A stretch of DNA of 64,000 nt from Bacteroidota bacterium (GTDB taxonomy: Bacteria; Bacteroidota; Bacteroidia; B-17B0; Aurantibacillaceae): positions 1 through 64,000 of the forward strand of contig JAUXZS010000028.1 in NCBI GenBank assembly GCA_030692515.1, written 5' to 3'. Position numbers and translations under genes: made by a program. Below are positions 8,783 through 19,054 of this stretch, one piece after another. The notes below the pieces were generated by a model. The model had not been told where the DNA came from and made no database searches. It was given only the letters and a program-made list of their open reading frames with translations. How positions within the stretch are numbered: position 1 is the first letter of the stretch; each line of letters starts with the position of its first letter.

Positions 8783-11700
8783 TTATCTCATCAAAACCAT
8801 TTTCCCAAAATCTTTCACGAAATATTTATCCGCAGAATTGGCGGAACGTTCAATATCATTGCCGTTTAATTTAGTGACTATCTTATATAAATATACACCA
8901 TTGGCTAGTTTGTCTCCAAAGTCATCTTTTCCATCCCAAGCATAATCGGTAATATTTCTACCAATATGAATATGTCCTAATTCGGCCCTTTGAATTTCTC
9001 TTACAATTTTTCCTGTAATAGTCATAATTTGAATTGTAAATACTTCCGGTACTTCGCTACCGGTTAGTGTAAACACAAACTTTGTGCTTGTGCTAAATGG
9101 GTTAGGGTAGTTTAAAACATTGGTTACAGTTGGTTTATTGTTAATTTCAAACTGTATTTTAAAATCTTGTGTGCCGGAGTTATTTTTACTCCTGTCTTTT
9201 GCTTGTACTATTAGCATGTACTTTCCATCTACAACAAAATTTGGATTATAATTAATACTACAACTATTTTTAGGCAAATTGGCTGGAGTAAATTGTAAAC
9301 CTTGCGCGAAATAAATGCGTTGTTGTGTACTCTGATTTGGTGCTTGAATAAAAAGAGAAAACGAACCAGTATCATTTAAAGCTAAAAATCTATTTTCATC
9401 TTTTAAAGTAACAAGTATTGAGGGTTTAGCAGAAATGATATCTCCATTCAAAATTCGAACGCCATCAAAAGTTACATCTAATAAAGGATTGGTAATGTCT
9501 TTAGAAACTTTAAAGGAATACCTTCCAATATTATTAAACTGCGTTTGTTCTTTTTGGTATTTTAAATTGGCGAGTGGATTTACGTAAATCCATAAAGCAT
9601 TATTTCCTACCAATTGAAAACTGTTTATTTTAACGGTATCTATAAAAACTTGTCCCGGAATAAATGGTTTCGATTTCATTTTTTTGGGCAGTGGAGTTTG
9701 GTTACGGTTGTTATCTTCAATCCAATAAGTTACCACCAAACTATCTGTAAAATTTTTAACACCAATGTTTTCAATAGGAAATTTAAAGGTTACTTCATCT
9801 CCTTCTTGTAAAGTATCATTAATACTTTCAAATCCTTTTAATGGATTTATTGCGCATTCAGGTGCCTCCTCATATATTATTTGCCACTTTTTTAATTGGG
9901 GCGATGTAGTGTTAATATTATCCTTCATAAAAGCCACCATTTTTAAATAAGGATAAACTTGCGCATCGGCATAATTATATAGTGCTAAAATATCTGTGCT
10001 ATCTTGTACAAATGTTTGTAAAGTATCTATTTGTCCATTACTTTTTATTCCCACTAATTTTAAAATTGTAGTGTCACCTGCTAATAAGTCAACACTTTGA
10101 ACGCGCCAATGCAAACTGTTCCATTTGTAAGAAGGCCCTATAATTTCTGATGCTATATAACCGCTGTTCCATCTGGTTTTAATGCTATCATTTAAAGTAA
10201 TGATAGATTGTTTATTTGTTCCTTTTACTTCATGACCTTGGCCCGCAAGCATTCCTTTTTTTCCGAATAAAATATATGGCACAGTGTCGGGCGTTGTTCT
10301 AATTGTAACAGCACCAATGCTTTCAAAAGCATTGTATAAATTATTACTGTAGCTTGAAATTTCAGCATAATTAGGATTTATTGCCCCCATCGTATAAGCT
10401 AACACGTAGTTGTTTGCAGGAACAGCATTTAAAAAATTTTCCATCGTCGTTTTCCAATTTCCAAACCCACAATAATTGCTTGCTCCAAAAGAATAAACAT
10501 GTAATACCTGATTGTCTACACAAACACAGTTACTGTAAGTACCTGGGCCAGCCAATGGCCAGTTAACACTAATAACGTCATCAGGATTTCCACTTATTGA
10601 ATCAAATACTGCAAAATTCCAACCATCCGGTGCGCAACCCCAACTTGACAAAGTAATGTTGTTAAAAAAGAAATTTATGCTTGTTGGAAATATGGCCGGT
10701 TGAATTCCATTACGACAGGCAATACTTTGTTTGTTATTTTCAAAAATAAATTTTCGTAGGTTTTTTTTATAACTAACAAATCGGTAGTTATCGTTTTTAA
10801 ATTGATGGAAATGTGCCTGCGCCCAACCACTTTTACCAATAATGGTTTGGAAAGAACTTTCGCGCCAAATAAAAGGTGTTGTTGGTAGGGTACTGTCTCT
10901 GCTTACTCGCCAAAAATAAACTGTGCTATCGGCAAAAGGCAAATTTACGTTCCATTCTAAAACACCACCGCTACTTGTTATTAAAGTTGTTTGTATTGGA
11001 TTTGTAAATTTATCGCAAGTATCTAATTGAAATCTGTATGTGTTTGTTGGTGCAAATGGATCGGTAGTTGAAGCTTTTAATGTGATGGTATTTGTTTTTG
11101 GCACTATGGCATACTTATAAGGGTAAACAGGTACAATATCTCCTCCAGGAATAAAAATATCTACTGTACCAATCGTGCTATTATTTGTTTCTATACTTTC
11201 GCCAACTTCATTAAACTCATCTAATTTTACTTTAAATTTATTTAAGCCAACTCCTCTAACAAAATCAATTGGTGTAAAAAACACAATGCTATCAATAAAC
11301 AAGGGGGCCTTTATTCTTTTAAAAATTATTGAAGAATCTCCATTCGGAAAAAATCGTTCTACTTTTACAAAAATAGAATCACCAACTGCTTTTCCTAAAT
11401 TTTTCATGTTAATTCTTATACCTAACGAATCGGTATATTTTTTAGTATTAAAAATAACATCACTGTTTTTTAGTTGAAAATCTGGCAATGCTCCAACACT
11501 AATTATTAGAGATGGATCGCCATGCAACGTCATATCCAAACTTGTAAACTGTGTTATTTTATCAAATGAAATAGCATTATTAATAGCAGCTTCTTTAATA
11601 ATATCGCCAATTCCTGTATTGTATTTTGTTTTTGAAATTGCTTGATAAAACCAATTGTTATAAGTGTTTAATGCGTGAACAAAACCTAAAGATGTTGCCG

Positions 11701-13798
11701 CTAAAAAACCTATACTTCCTTTTTGATTTGAAAAAACAAATCGTTCACTAACAGAAACTCTTCCAGGTATATGAATGTTTCCGGAGTAACATGAGTTGGC
11801 AATTACGAATGGATATTTTCCTGTGTTATTATATTGTTCAGGATCATCAATGGCTTGATCAAATCCTTGTTCGGAGCCATGTCCGAAAAAATTAATTAAA
11901 GCAGCGCCATTACTTATTATTCCCTTGATACTATCACTAATTGCAATTTGAATTGGTGCTGTTGTATTTTTTTTGAATGTAAAAACTTCTGCTCCAAATA
12001 AAGTATCCTTAATTATTTGTTCGTAGTTAGACATGAAAGAGCTTAATGTGTTTGCAAGAACAATTTCGTCTCCACCCACAAAATGTAATACCCTTTTTTT
12101 CCATTCTGCTGGACCTGAACTTTCGTGCTGTTGAACTTTTGTTAAATAGATATTTACATCGTTATTAGATAGGGCCGCAATTCGGCCAATTGGAATTTCT
12201 GGTGCAAATGTGTTTAGGTTAGTTGGAGATAAAACTGAAGTTAATAGATTGTCGCAACTAGGAATACCCATAGTTGGAATTAAATTTAAACTCTGAGTTG
12301 AAGGAGATAAAGCATCACATCCAACTCCTTTTCCAATTAAAAATATATATTTTGGGGCTGTTGCTAAACTATCCTTTAAAAAATTACAAAAATTCTTTAT
12401 GGCTATTGGATGTTTATTTATTCCGTATCCAAATTGTTCATATAGCTCATCAATATTTGCTGATATGACATTATAAGAGCCACCTGCAATTGTTTGTCTG
12501 TAATTTTTATAAGACGATGCGCCACTTTGCAAACTGTTATGATATATTATAACAAATGGATTTGTTGCAGGTGAATTTTTAAAATTTGTAAAAGTACCAG
12601 TTTGATTTACTTTTATTAATGATGTAATGGCAATTGTTTGAGATTCCGCCGCCATGATACATAATTTTCTTCCTGCGCCATTAGGAATTACAGCTCTAAC
12701 TTGCGGCGTAGCAATTTTTGTTGTAATGCGTTTGTTATTACTAATATCATAAAGTAAAACAGAATTTGAGGCTGCCAAATTAAAACTTGAAAAATTAAAA
12801 AAAGTTTTTGGAAAGCTTAAATCATTATCAATAAATAATTTATAAAATGCTTGATTATTTAAATTAAGATTTTGAGGATGAAAATAATTTATATAATGCA
12901 ACATGGTTGCGTTAGCTGCCAATGAAAATTGAGAAGCGGCAATAGAATTTAAAGTAATGTTAGTGCTGTTATTTGTGTTTTGCGAATTTAATGTGAATGT
13001 TTGACGAACCGGTAAATAACCTTTAAAAGTAGTATCTGCTAATTGTATGCTAACATTATTTTGGTCTGTGTAAACCGTTTTAATTTGATGGTCTTTATTT
13101 ACGGTGTTATCAACGCTCATTCCCGAATAATTTATGCTCAAATAAATCGGTAAATTGGTAGTAGTGTATGTATTTAAATTAGAAAAGGCTGTACTAATAC
13201 TACCGCCTTTATAAAAGGCAGAACCTCTACCCTCAGCTTGTGTGTAACGAGGATCGCTAGCATCAGAGTAATATTCGGTTACCGTGTTATAGTTTGAAAT
13301 AGGAGAGAATATTTTTTCAGAATAAAAATAATTTCCGGCAGGGTAGGCTATTGAATTTGTATCAGTTTCTAAAACGTAACGTTTATTTGTTGTAAGATTA
13401 TTTAAAGTCAAAAAACCATAAATAGTGTCATTAAAAAGTGGCGCGTATTTATTGGGAAGATAATTTATTCCAGTATAAATTAAAGAATCTACGTCTCCCA
13501 TAGCAGGACTTCCATAAAACTCAAGATAGTCACCAATGTTAATTTTATTATCATTTTCCCCATTAATAAAAAGATAATTTTCTTTTCCTTTAATGAATAA
13601 TTGAAAGTTTTTAGGGTTAAGGGTATTTAAATTAAAATAATTAGAAAGTGTGGCTGAATCAATTCTATATATACCTTCTTTAGATATTGGGAATTTAAAG
13701 TACTGTTGAGAATAGTTTATCCACCCATTACCATAAGTTTGAGATTTAGTGGTAAATGCAACAAAACAAAATATGCTTATTGCGAGTAGTTTTCTCAC
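8783..13798 (-). CDS. Very long C25 (gingipain-type) cysteine peptidase, PorU-like T9SS sortase candidate
   Basis: 1671 residues with a signal peptide (1-19). The caspase-like C25 domain covers roughly 410-770, with the catalytic pair visible as His640 (FFGHGSEQG) and Cys670 (ANSCYSG). It is followed by several beta-sandwich regions and a final FlgD/T9SS-like segment starting NYPNPFSTSTKF and containing the typical AWDGKDDFGDKLANGVY. PorU cleaves sorting domains and attaches cargo to A-LPS at the surface. Classical PorU is about 1100-1300 residues, so this looks like the longer PorU2-type paralogue; which of the two cannot be settled by eye. It overlaps the upstream PorV-like gene by 4 bases (13795-13798), indicating co-translation and likely physical partnership. 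Confidence 0.82.
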   Translation of the reverse strand: MRKLLAISIFCFVAFTTKSQTYGNGWINYSQQYFKFPISKEGIYRIDSATLSNYFNLNTLNPKNFQLFIKGKENYLFINGENDNKINIGDYLEFYGSPAMGDVDSLIYTGINYLPNKYAPLFNDTIYGFLTLNNLTTNKRYVLETDTNSIAYPAGNYFYSEKIFSPISNYNTVTEYYSDASDPRYTQAEGRGSAFYKGGSISTAFSNLNTYTTTNLPIYLSINYSGMSVDNTVNKDHQIKTVYTDQNNVSIQLADTTFKGYLPVRQTFTLNSQNTNNSTNITLNSIAASQFSLAANATMLHYINYFHPQNLNLNNQAFYKLFIDNDLSFPKTFFNFSSFNLAASNSVLLYDISNNKRITTKIATPQVRAVIPNGAGRKLCIMAAESQTIAITSLIKVNQTGTFTNFKNSPATNPFVIIYHNSLQSGASSYKNYRQTIAGGSYNVISANIDELYEQFGYGINKHPIAIKNFCNFLKDSLATAPKYIFLIGKGVGCDALSPSTQSLNLIPTMGIPSCDNLLTSVLSPTNLNTFAPEIPIGRIAALSNNDVNIYLTKVQQHESSGPAEWKKRVLHFVGGDEIVLANTLSSFMSNYEQIIKDTLFGAEVFTFKKNTTAPIQIAISDSIKGIISNGAALINFFGHGSEQGFDQAIDDPEQYNNTGKYPFVIANSCYSGNIHIPGRVSVSERFVFSNQKGSIGFLAATSLGFVHALNTYNNWFYQAISKTKYNTGIGDIIKEAAINNAISFDKITQFTSLDMTLHGDPSLIISVGALPDFQLKNSDVIFNTKKYTDSLGIRINMKNLGKAVGDSIFVKVERFFPNGDSSIIFKRIKAPLFIDSIVFFTPIDFVRGVGLNKFKVKLDEFNEVGESIETNNSTIGTVDIFIPGGDIVPVYPYKYAIVPKTNTITLKASTTDPFAPTNTYRFQLDTCDKFTNPIQTTLITSSGGVLEWNVNLPFADSTVYFWRVSRDSTLPTTPFIWRESSFQTIIGKSGWAQAHFHQFKNDNYRFVSYKKNLRKFIFENNKQSIACRNGIQPAIFPTSINFFFNNITLSSWGCAPDGWNFAVFDSISGNPDDVISVNWPLAGPGTYSNCVCVDNQVLHVYSFGASNYCGFGNWKTTMENFLNAVPANNYVLAYTMGAINPNYAEISSYSNNLYNAFESIGAVTIRTTPDTVPYILFGKKGMLAGQGHEVKGTNKQSIITLNDSIKTRWNSGYIASEIIGPSYKWNSLHWRVQSVDLLAGDTTILKLVGIKSNGQIDTLQTFVQDSTDILALYNYADAQVYPYLKMVAFMKDNINTTSPQLKKWQIIYEEAPECAINPLKGFESINDTLQEGDEVTFKFPIENIGVKNFTDSLVVTYWIEDNNRNQTPLPKKMKSKPFIPGQVFIDTVKINSFQLVGNNALWIYVNPLANLKYQKEQTQFNNIGRYSFKVSKDITNPLLDVTFDGVRILNGDIISAKPSILVTLKDENRFLALNDTGSFSLFIQAPNQSTQQRIYFAQGLQFTPANLPKNSCSINYNPNFVVDGKYMLIVQAKDRSKNNSGTQDFKIQFEINNKPTVTNVLNYPNPFSTSTKFVFTLTGSEVPEVFTIQIMTITGKIVREIQRAELGHIHIGRNITDYAWDGKDDFGDKLANGVYLYKIVTKLNGNDIERSANSADKYFVKDFGKMVLMR

Positions 13799-14877
13799 TT
13801 GTTCATCTTTTTATTAATATCAATTTTTAATGAAAATATGTTTGAATATAAAGCTATTGATCTGTCTCCAATATCAGTTAATGCATAATCTAAAGTAAAA
13901 ATCTTGTACTTTACACCAACACCAAAATTAGGTTGATAGGTAGTAATAAATTTTGTAGCGTCATCGCTTAATTGCTTTTGAATATTTCCAACGCCACATC
14001 TTAGATAAACAAATCCTTTATAACCTACTTCTGTTCCTAAAGCAGGTTCTAAGCTCCATAAATTAGTTTTTATAACTGTATTTCTTTTTCCATCAAAGGT
14101 GTTTATTAAATTTAATTCTCCCAATACGGAAATTTTGTCTTTCCAGAATAAAAACGTTCTTGCTCCACCTAATATTAATTTTGGTGCGGTTATCTCAATC
14201 GAGGAAGATGGAACTTCGTTTCCGGTTTGTTGAAATGTTGCAATGTCTTTATCACTTAAATTATAACTCCAAGCATTAAAGGTACCGGTAATATCTCTTC
14301 CCATCACAGCAAATTTCCAATCTTTGTAATTGTATTTTGCGCCTGCATCTAAACCAAAACCCCATGCTCCACCAAACTGACCAAATTTTCTGCGGATGAT
14401 TTTAAAATTCCCTCCTAATTCAACTCCTTTTAATTGAGGAATGTTGCGGGCATAGCTTAATAATGCCGCAAAATCTACAGCATTAAAGGTAGTTATTCTG
14501 TTATAATCAACATTACCATTTGCATCTACAAGATCTAGCGTGTTCGGAATATTATCAACACCAAATCGTAAAATTGAGATTCCGGCAACACTATTACTAT
14601 CAATTCTTTTTGAAACGCCAATGTAATCGTACTTAGCAATACCGGCAAAGTACTCAGCATGCATTAAGCTAACTTCTATATCGCTTTTTTGTTTTAATAA
14701 ACCTGCAGGATTCCAATAGCCCGAATTAACTCCTTCAACACTTGTAATATTGGCATTTCCCATTCCTAAAGCACGGGCACCAACGCCAATGTTTAAAAAC
14801 TCGTTACTGTATTTACGGAATTGCGCCTTTACGCTAAGTGAAAAAACGATTAAAAGAGAAAAAAGAAATTTTTGCAT
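13795..14877 (-). CDS. PorV/PorQ family outer-membrane beta-barrel
   Basis: 360 residues: a signal peptide (1-18, ending VKA-Q), then the family signature F-L-N-I-G-V-G-A-R-A-L-G-M-G-N-A with S-G-Y-W-N-P-A-G-L, and a barrel of alternating strands. PorV is the outer-membrane shuttle that carries T9SS cargo to the PorU sortase, and PorQ pairs with PorZ; this protein is of the general family and cannot be assigned to one of the two. Its 4-base overlap with the PorU-like gene makes a PorV-PorU type pair the most natural reading. The order here (porV-like first, then porU-like) is the reverse of the usual porU-porV. The start is the first ATG with a signal peptide. Confidence 0.85.
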   Translation of the reverse strand: MQKFLFSLLIVFSLSVKAQFRKYSNEFLNIGVGARALGMGNANITSVEGVNSGYWNPAGLLKQKSDIEVSLMHAEYFAGIAKYDYIGVSKRIDSNSVAGISILRFGVDNIPNTLDLVDANGNVDYNRITTFNAVDFAALLSYARNIPQLKGVELGGNFKIIRRKFGQFGGAWGFGLDAGAKYNYKDWKFAVMGRDITGTFNAWSYNLSDKDIATFQQTGNEVPSSSIEITAPKLILGGARTFLFWKDKISVLGELNLINTFDGKRNTVIKTNLWSLEPALGTEVGYKGFVYLRCGVGNIQKQLSDDATKFITTYQPNFGVGVKYKIFTLDYALTDIGDRSIALYSNIFSLKIDINKKMNK

Positions 14878-14917
14878 ATCGATAACTAAAATTAAGCTAA
14901 AATAATGAAATTACACA

Positions 14918-15862
14918 CTATTTTAACGAACGCTGAGCTATTTTATTGTTGAAAAACTCACTAAAATAAAGCGAAAATTTATTGGCTCCCAAGTAATTCA
15001 TATGGTAATGGTCAATAAACAAATTTCTTTGGTTGCAAAAGGGAAGCGAAGAAAGGTCGAAATACTGTATTTTATTAATTTTAGCAATGTTCTTTAATTG
15101 AAGGATTATTTGTTTTTTGTTCTTTAAATCAACCATACCACCGGCAAAAATGGGCGAACTTATTAATGTTAAATTTATTTTATTTTGTTTGCATGTGGTA
15201 ATAATAGAGTCTAAATAATTACGACTATTTGCATTAAAATAGGTGTAATAAGCGTCGATATGAGAAAACTTTAAACTGGGTCTTAATGATTCTTTAAAGT
15301 ATCCTTTATAGTACAAACTATCTTTTTGATTAGGGATATTTAACCAGCCATGTAAACTTGTGCTAATATTTTTTATACCCGTGTAAGGCCAAGAATAATA
15401 AGGGTTTAGGTAAAAACAATTCATTCTACCATCAATTTTTGAAAACTCATTTAATAAAGTTTTATTACTCAAATAAGGAAAGTAATTATTGAAGTTTTTT
15501 ATTTCATTATTATCAAATTTTAAGAAATGGTAATCAATTTCGTAAACCAAATATTTGGGAGCTTTACTGTTTTGTAAATACGCTTTTAAGGCTGCAAAAG
15601 CTACATTAGGGGTAGCACCGGCTAAACTTAAATTAAAAGAGTTTGAGTTTGTTATGCTATCAAATAGGCGTGTATTATAGTGCATTTCTGCACGTGATGA
15701 TCCTAAAAAAAGCACATCAAAATTATTTTTTTTAATAAATGCGGTAGTGTATTTATCATAATAACCATTAGTCTGTTTTAATAAACCTTTATATTGAATA
15801 TAGCGTAATCCATATAAAACTAACGTGATAATAATAAAATATGTAACTGCTTTTTTTATCAA
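14918..15862 (-). CDS. Membrane-anchored SGNH/DltD-like hydrolase, partner of MBOAT
   Basis: 314 residues with one N-terminal membrane anchor (about 5-22). An SGNH-type nucleophile motif FLGSSRAEMHYN lies near residue 52, and a late D-x-x-H block (FIDHYHMNYLGANKF, ~285-298) can supply the Asp/His of the triad, as in DltD and AlgX-like proteins. The gene overlaps the MBOAT gene by 4 bases. MBOAT/SGNH pairs move acyl (usually acetyl) groups from cytoplasmic donors to extracytoplasmic glycans; the SGNH partner performs the final transfer. The glycan acted on here is not shown by the sequence, although envelope polysaccharide or lipopolysaccharide are the obvious options. Confidence 0.75.
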   Translation of the reverse strand: MIKKAVTYFIIITLVLYGLRYIQYKGLLKQTNGYYDKYTTAFIKKNNFDVLFLGSSRAEMHYNTRLFDSITNSNSFNLSLAGATPNVAFAALKAYLQNSKAPKYLVYEIDYHFLKFDNNEIKNFNNYFPYLSNKTLLNEFSKIDGRMNCFYLNPYYSWPYTGIKNISTSLHGWLNIPNQKDSLYYKGYFKESLRPSLKFSHIDAYYTYFNANSRNYLDSIITTCKQNKINLTLISSPIFAGGMVDLKNKKQIILQLKNIAKINKIQYFDLSSLPFCNQRNLFIDHYHMNYLGANKFSLYFSEFFNNKIAQRSLK

Positions 15863-17265
15863 AACTGAAAATAAATAAAGGTGTTAGCAGAAAAATTCCC
15901 CAAAATAAATATTAATACAATAAAAGAGATAAAGGCCATTGGTTTTAAAATAGAATAAGCAGTTTTATGCTTATTAATAATGGCATATTCTTCATTAATT
16001 TCTTTGAAAAATAAAATAACTATCATCAAAAAAATCATCAAAAAATAAAGTCTATCTTGATAATTTAGCAATGTTTTAAGCGAAAAATAATCTGAATTAA
16101 AACTAAAAATTCTTTTATAAATAAATCTTAAATCCATTACATCAATTGCTCTAAAAGCAATCAATGAAATGGTATGAAAAAGTAGTAAATAAAGCCTCCC
16201 GAGAAATGCGGGGACTTTTACATTTGGAAATTTTTTCATTAATAAAATCTCAATAATATAAAACAAACCATGCATTGTGCCCCAAATTATAAAGGTAATG
16301 TTAGCACCATGCCAAAATCCGCTTATTACAAATACTAAAAATATGTTTAATAGCCAGCGATTGTATTTTACTCTGTTTCCGCCTAAACCAATGTATAAAT
16401 AATCTCTAAACCAAGTTGTAATGCTGATGTGATTGCGCTTCCAAAATTCATGTAAGGATTTTGATAATAAAGGGCGGCGCCAATTTAAACTTAGGTTGAT
16501 GTTAAAAAGTTTGGCTATTCCAGTTGCAATATCGCTATATCCGCTAAAATCGCAATACACTTGTATCACAAATAAAAACCCTGCGAGTAGTAATTCAATT
16601 CCAGTAAAGGCTGTTACATCATTAAAGACGGGGGTAACTATTAAATTTAAATTATCGGCAATAACCAGCTTTTTAAAATAACCCCAAATTACAAGTGTAG
16701 CAAACTGTTGCCAGTTTATATTTTTAAAATAAGTTGTAATTTTAAATTGAGGCATTAAATCGTTATAACGCACAATAGGGCCGGCAACCATATGTGGAAA
16801 GAAAGAGACATAAAGTAAAAAATCACTCAGGGTATCATCTGGTTTATATTTTCCTCGGTAAACATCAATAGTGTAGCTAATAGATTGAAAGGTATAAAAA
16901 GATAAACCTGCCGGAATGATAATATTATTTAAAATAGAATAGGGAAGGTTAAAGGTTGTAACCGTTGTGTTATAACAGAAAACAAAATATTTAAAAATGA
17001 ACAAAACCCCAATATTACTAACAAGGCTAAATATTAAAAGCAGTTTTTTTTTATAGTTATTATTTGAAACAGAAATTAGTTTTGCCAAATAAAAATCTAA
17101 ACTAGAAGTACCAATTAATAAAAACAAAAACCAGGGATTATAGCTATAATAAAAATAGTAGGAGGCCAATAACAAAAAATAATTACGAAATTTTGAAGGC
17201 GTTAACCAATAAATTGTAAAAACAATAGGTAAAAAAATTGTAAATATAAGAGAGTTAAATAACAA
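15859..17265 (-). CDS. MBOAT family membrane-bound O-acyltransferase (AlgI/DltB-like)
   Basis: 468 residues with about ten to twelve membrane helices. The AlgI-type core is clear: YCDFSGYSDIATGIAKLF, then NWRRPLLSKSLHEFWKRNH, DYLYIGLGGNR, and the catalytic histidine H319 in SGFWHGAN with a second histidine, H332, in GTMHGLFY. The enzyme takes an acyl group from a cytoplasmic donor and passes it across the membrane. Its start lies one base from the arfB stop and its end overlaps the SGNH gene by 4 bases, so arfB, MBOAT, SGNH and probably the PorV-like/PorU-like pair form a minus-strand run. A function in glycan O-acetylation is inferred from the family. Confidence 0.9.
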   Translation of the reverse strand: MLFNSLIFTIFLPIVFTIYWLTPSKFRNYFLLLASYYFYYSYNPWFLFLLIGTSSLDFYLAKLISVSNNNYKKKLLLIFSLVSNIGVLFIFKYFVFCYNTTVTTFNLPYSILNNIIIPAGLSFYTFQSISYTIDVYRGKYKPDDTLSDFLLYVSFFPHMVAGPIVRYNDLMPQFKITTYFKNINWQQFATLVIWGYFKKLVIADNLNLIVTPVFNDVTAFTGIELLLAGFLFVIQVYCDFSGYSDIATGIAKLFNINLSLNWRRPLLSKSLHEFWKRNHISITTWFRDYLYIGLGGNRVKYNRWLLNIFLVFVISGFWHGANITFIIWGTMHGLFYIIEILLMKKFPNVKVPAFLGRLYLLLFHTISLIAFRAIDVMDLRFIYKRIFSFNSDYFSLKTLLNYQDRLYFLMIFLMIVILFFKEINEEYAIINKHKTAYSILKPMAFISFIVLIFILGNFSANTFIYFQF

Positions 17266-17266
17266 A

Positions 17267-17677
17267 TTAAATTGGTTTTTTTCTGAGTTTTTTTAATTCG
17301 CTTGTACGTTTTTTAGTCTCTACTTTTCTTATTTTACTGGCTTTTGAAGGTTTTGTGGCTATTCTTTTTTTAACCGGTTTTAAAAGTTTATTTAAAAGAA
17401 GTATTAATTTTTTTGTCGCATATTCCTTATTTTCTAGTTGAGAGCGATGTATGTTTCCAACTATTCTTATTAATGTTTCATCTATAAAATCGGGATATTT
17501 TTTAAAGATTATCTTTTTTTGTGAATCAGAAAGCGCCTTAGATGTGCTTAAGTTAAATTCAAGTTCTACCTTTGTTTCAACTTTATTAACGTTCTGTCCG
17601 CCCTTACCGCCAGAGCGGGAAGTTTTAAAGCTAATTTCTTTGGTAACAATAGTATTTATTTGAGCGTCTGTTAACAT
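17267..17677 (-). CDS. arfB: ArfB-type alternative ribosome-rescue peptidyl-tRNA hydrolase
   Basis: 136 residues from the ATG at 17677 (MLTDAQ). The longer frame to 17707 adds ten residues that do not look like the family, so it was not used. The GGQ motif is at residues 26-28 in SRSGGKGGQNVNKVET, matching class I release-factor-like domains, and the C-terminal tail (about 105-136) is rich in Lys and Arg, as needed to enter the empty mRNA channel of stalled ribosomes. ArfB hydrolyses peptidyl-tRNA on non-stop ribosomes. It is the first gene of the minus-strand run; its relation to the MBOAT gene one base downstream is probably incidental. Confidence 0.93.
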   Translation of the reverse strand: MLTDAQINTIVTKEISFKTSRSGGKGGQNVNKVETKVELEFNLSTSKALSDSQKKIIFKKYPDFIDETLIRIVGNIHRSQLENKEYATKKLILLLNKLLKPVKKRIATKPSKASKIRKVETKKRTSELKKLRKKPI

Positions 17678-17742
17678 AATAGATTTGATAACAATTTGAA
17701 AGTACAAAAAATACTTATGCGAATAATTTTAATTTTATAAAT

Positions 17743-19023
17743 ATGACAAAATTGTTTTTTGTTTTTTGTTTTATTGTTAATTTTTGCTTTGCTCAAACCA
17801 TAACGCAATGTAAATACCGATTTGATAATTATCTAAACTTTAAAGGTTCCTTAAATAATAGAGTTCAATTTCAAAACGATGTTATTTATTTATTAAATGC
17901 TAAAGGCAAAAAAGAAACTGCTATTTATGCCAATGAAATAGATGTTTTAGCAAGGTTTTTGACTCATAATTCATTTGTTAATCAACAAAAATTGCTTCAG
18001 AACAAGGGCTTAAAAAAATTCACAAAGTTGCAACGCGATAGCCTTTCGGCAAAGATTATTGATAAACGAAAAGTTGTTTCTCAGGATAAAAATTTACCAT
18101 TAAAAGGATTTCGTGTAGCAATTGACCCTGGACATACTGCCGTTAATTTAACAGACGCTCAAATTGAACAAAAGTTTTTATATTTTGTAAAGGACAGCAT
18201 TCTTAATCCATATGATACTATAAAACTATTTGAGAGTGTATTAACATATAATACTGCACAATTGGTTCAAAAAATGTTGGAAGAACAAGGCGCACAGGTT
18301 TTAATTACAAGAAATAAGCATAGTAATAATTCTTTTAATTGTCACTATTCTGCTTGGTTAGCCAACAATAAAAAAAGAGTTTTAGATAGTTTAAAAACAG
18401 CAAAAGTTTTACCAAATTCTAAATACAACAGCTTATGTAAAATGAGTGATAGGGACTTATTTTGGGAATTTTTTAGAGATTTTGATTTAAATAATAGAGC
18501 AAAAATTATGAATGATTTTAATCCTCATGTTAGTTTAATTATTCATTATAATGTTGACGAAAAAAATGAACCATGGAAACAAGTTTCTAAGAAAAATTAT
18601 ACCATGGCTTTTATTGGTGGCGCCTTTACCAGCGCTAATTTGGATAAACCCGAAAATAGAATACATTTTTTACGATTATTGTTAACCGACCAGCTCGATC
18701 AATCTGAAAAATTAGCAGCTAATTCTGTTAATTGCAGTAGTAAAAATTTAAATATTCCAGTAGCATCTCAATTTGATGCCGGGTATTTAAAGGATAATTG
18801 TTTGTTTTCTGGGAGCGCAGGTGTTTTTTGTCGTAATTTAAATATGTGTCGATTAATTAATTCGCCTCTGGTTTATGGCGAGAGTTTGTATCAGGATAAC
18901 GAATTTGAGTGCGTGGCTTTGATGAAAACAGACGTTAATTATAAAAACATAATAACTAACGATCGCACATTATTGGTAGCCAAAAGTTATTATCAGGCAG
19001 TATTTGATTTCTTGAAGAAATAG
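17743..19023 (+). CDS. Secreted N-acetylmuramoyl-L-alanine amidase (Amidase_3)
   Basis: 426 residues with a signal peptide (1-17, FCFA-Q). The amidase fold begins near residue 122 with VAIDPGHTAV, whose H131 is the first zinc ligand; a glutamate follows in FESVLTYNTAQLV (~164), and H268 in SLIIHYNVDE is the last ligand. It should cleave the amide between N-acetylmuramic acid and the stem peptide in the periplasm. It is longer than plain AmiC-type domains because of an N-terminal region of about 100 residues and insertions after the second ligand and near the end, a form seen in Bacteroidota. It stands alone on the + strand between arfB (divergent) and queE (convergent). Confidence 0.85.
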   Translation: MTKLFFVFCFIVNFCFAQTITQCKYRFDNYLNFKGSLNNRVQFQNDVIYLLNAKGKKETAIYANEIDVLARFLTHNSFVNQQKLLQNKGLKKFTKLQRDSLSAKIIDKRKVVSQDKNLPLKGFRVAIDPGHTAVNLTDAQIEQKFLYFVKDSILNPYDTIKLFESVLTYNTAQLVQKMLEEQGAQVLITRNKHSNNSFNCHYSAWLANNKKRVLDSLKTAKVLPNSKYNSLCKMSDRDLFWEFFRDFDLNNRAKIMNDFNPHVSLIIHYNVDEKNEPWKQVSKKNYTMAFIGGAFTSANLDKPENRIHFLRLLLTDQLDQSEKLAANSVNCSSKNLNIPVASQFDAGYLKDNCLFSGSAGVFCRNLNMCRLINSPLVYGESLYQDNEFECVALMKTDVNYKNIITNDRTLLVAKSYYQAVFDFLKK

Positions 19024-19054
19024 ACTTTTTATATTCATCTATAAACAAAATCAA

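Noticed and set aside
8730-8945. Plus-strand frame after the SpoIIE receptor
   Set aside because: It covers the antisense of the PorU-like C-terminus and shows no independent protein features.
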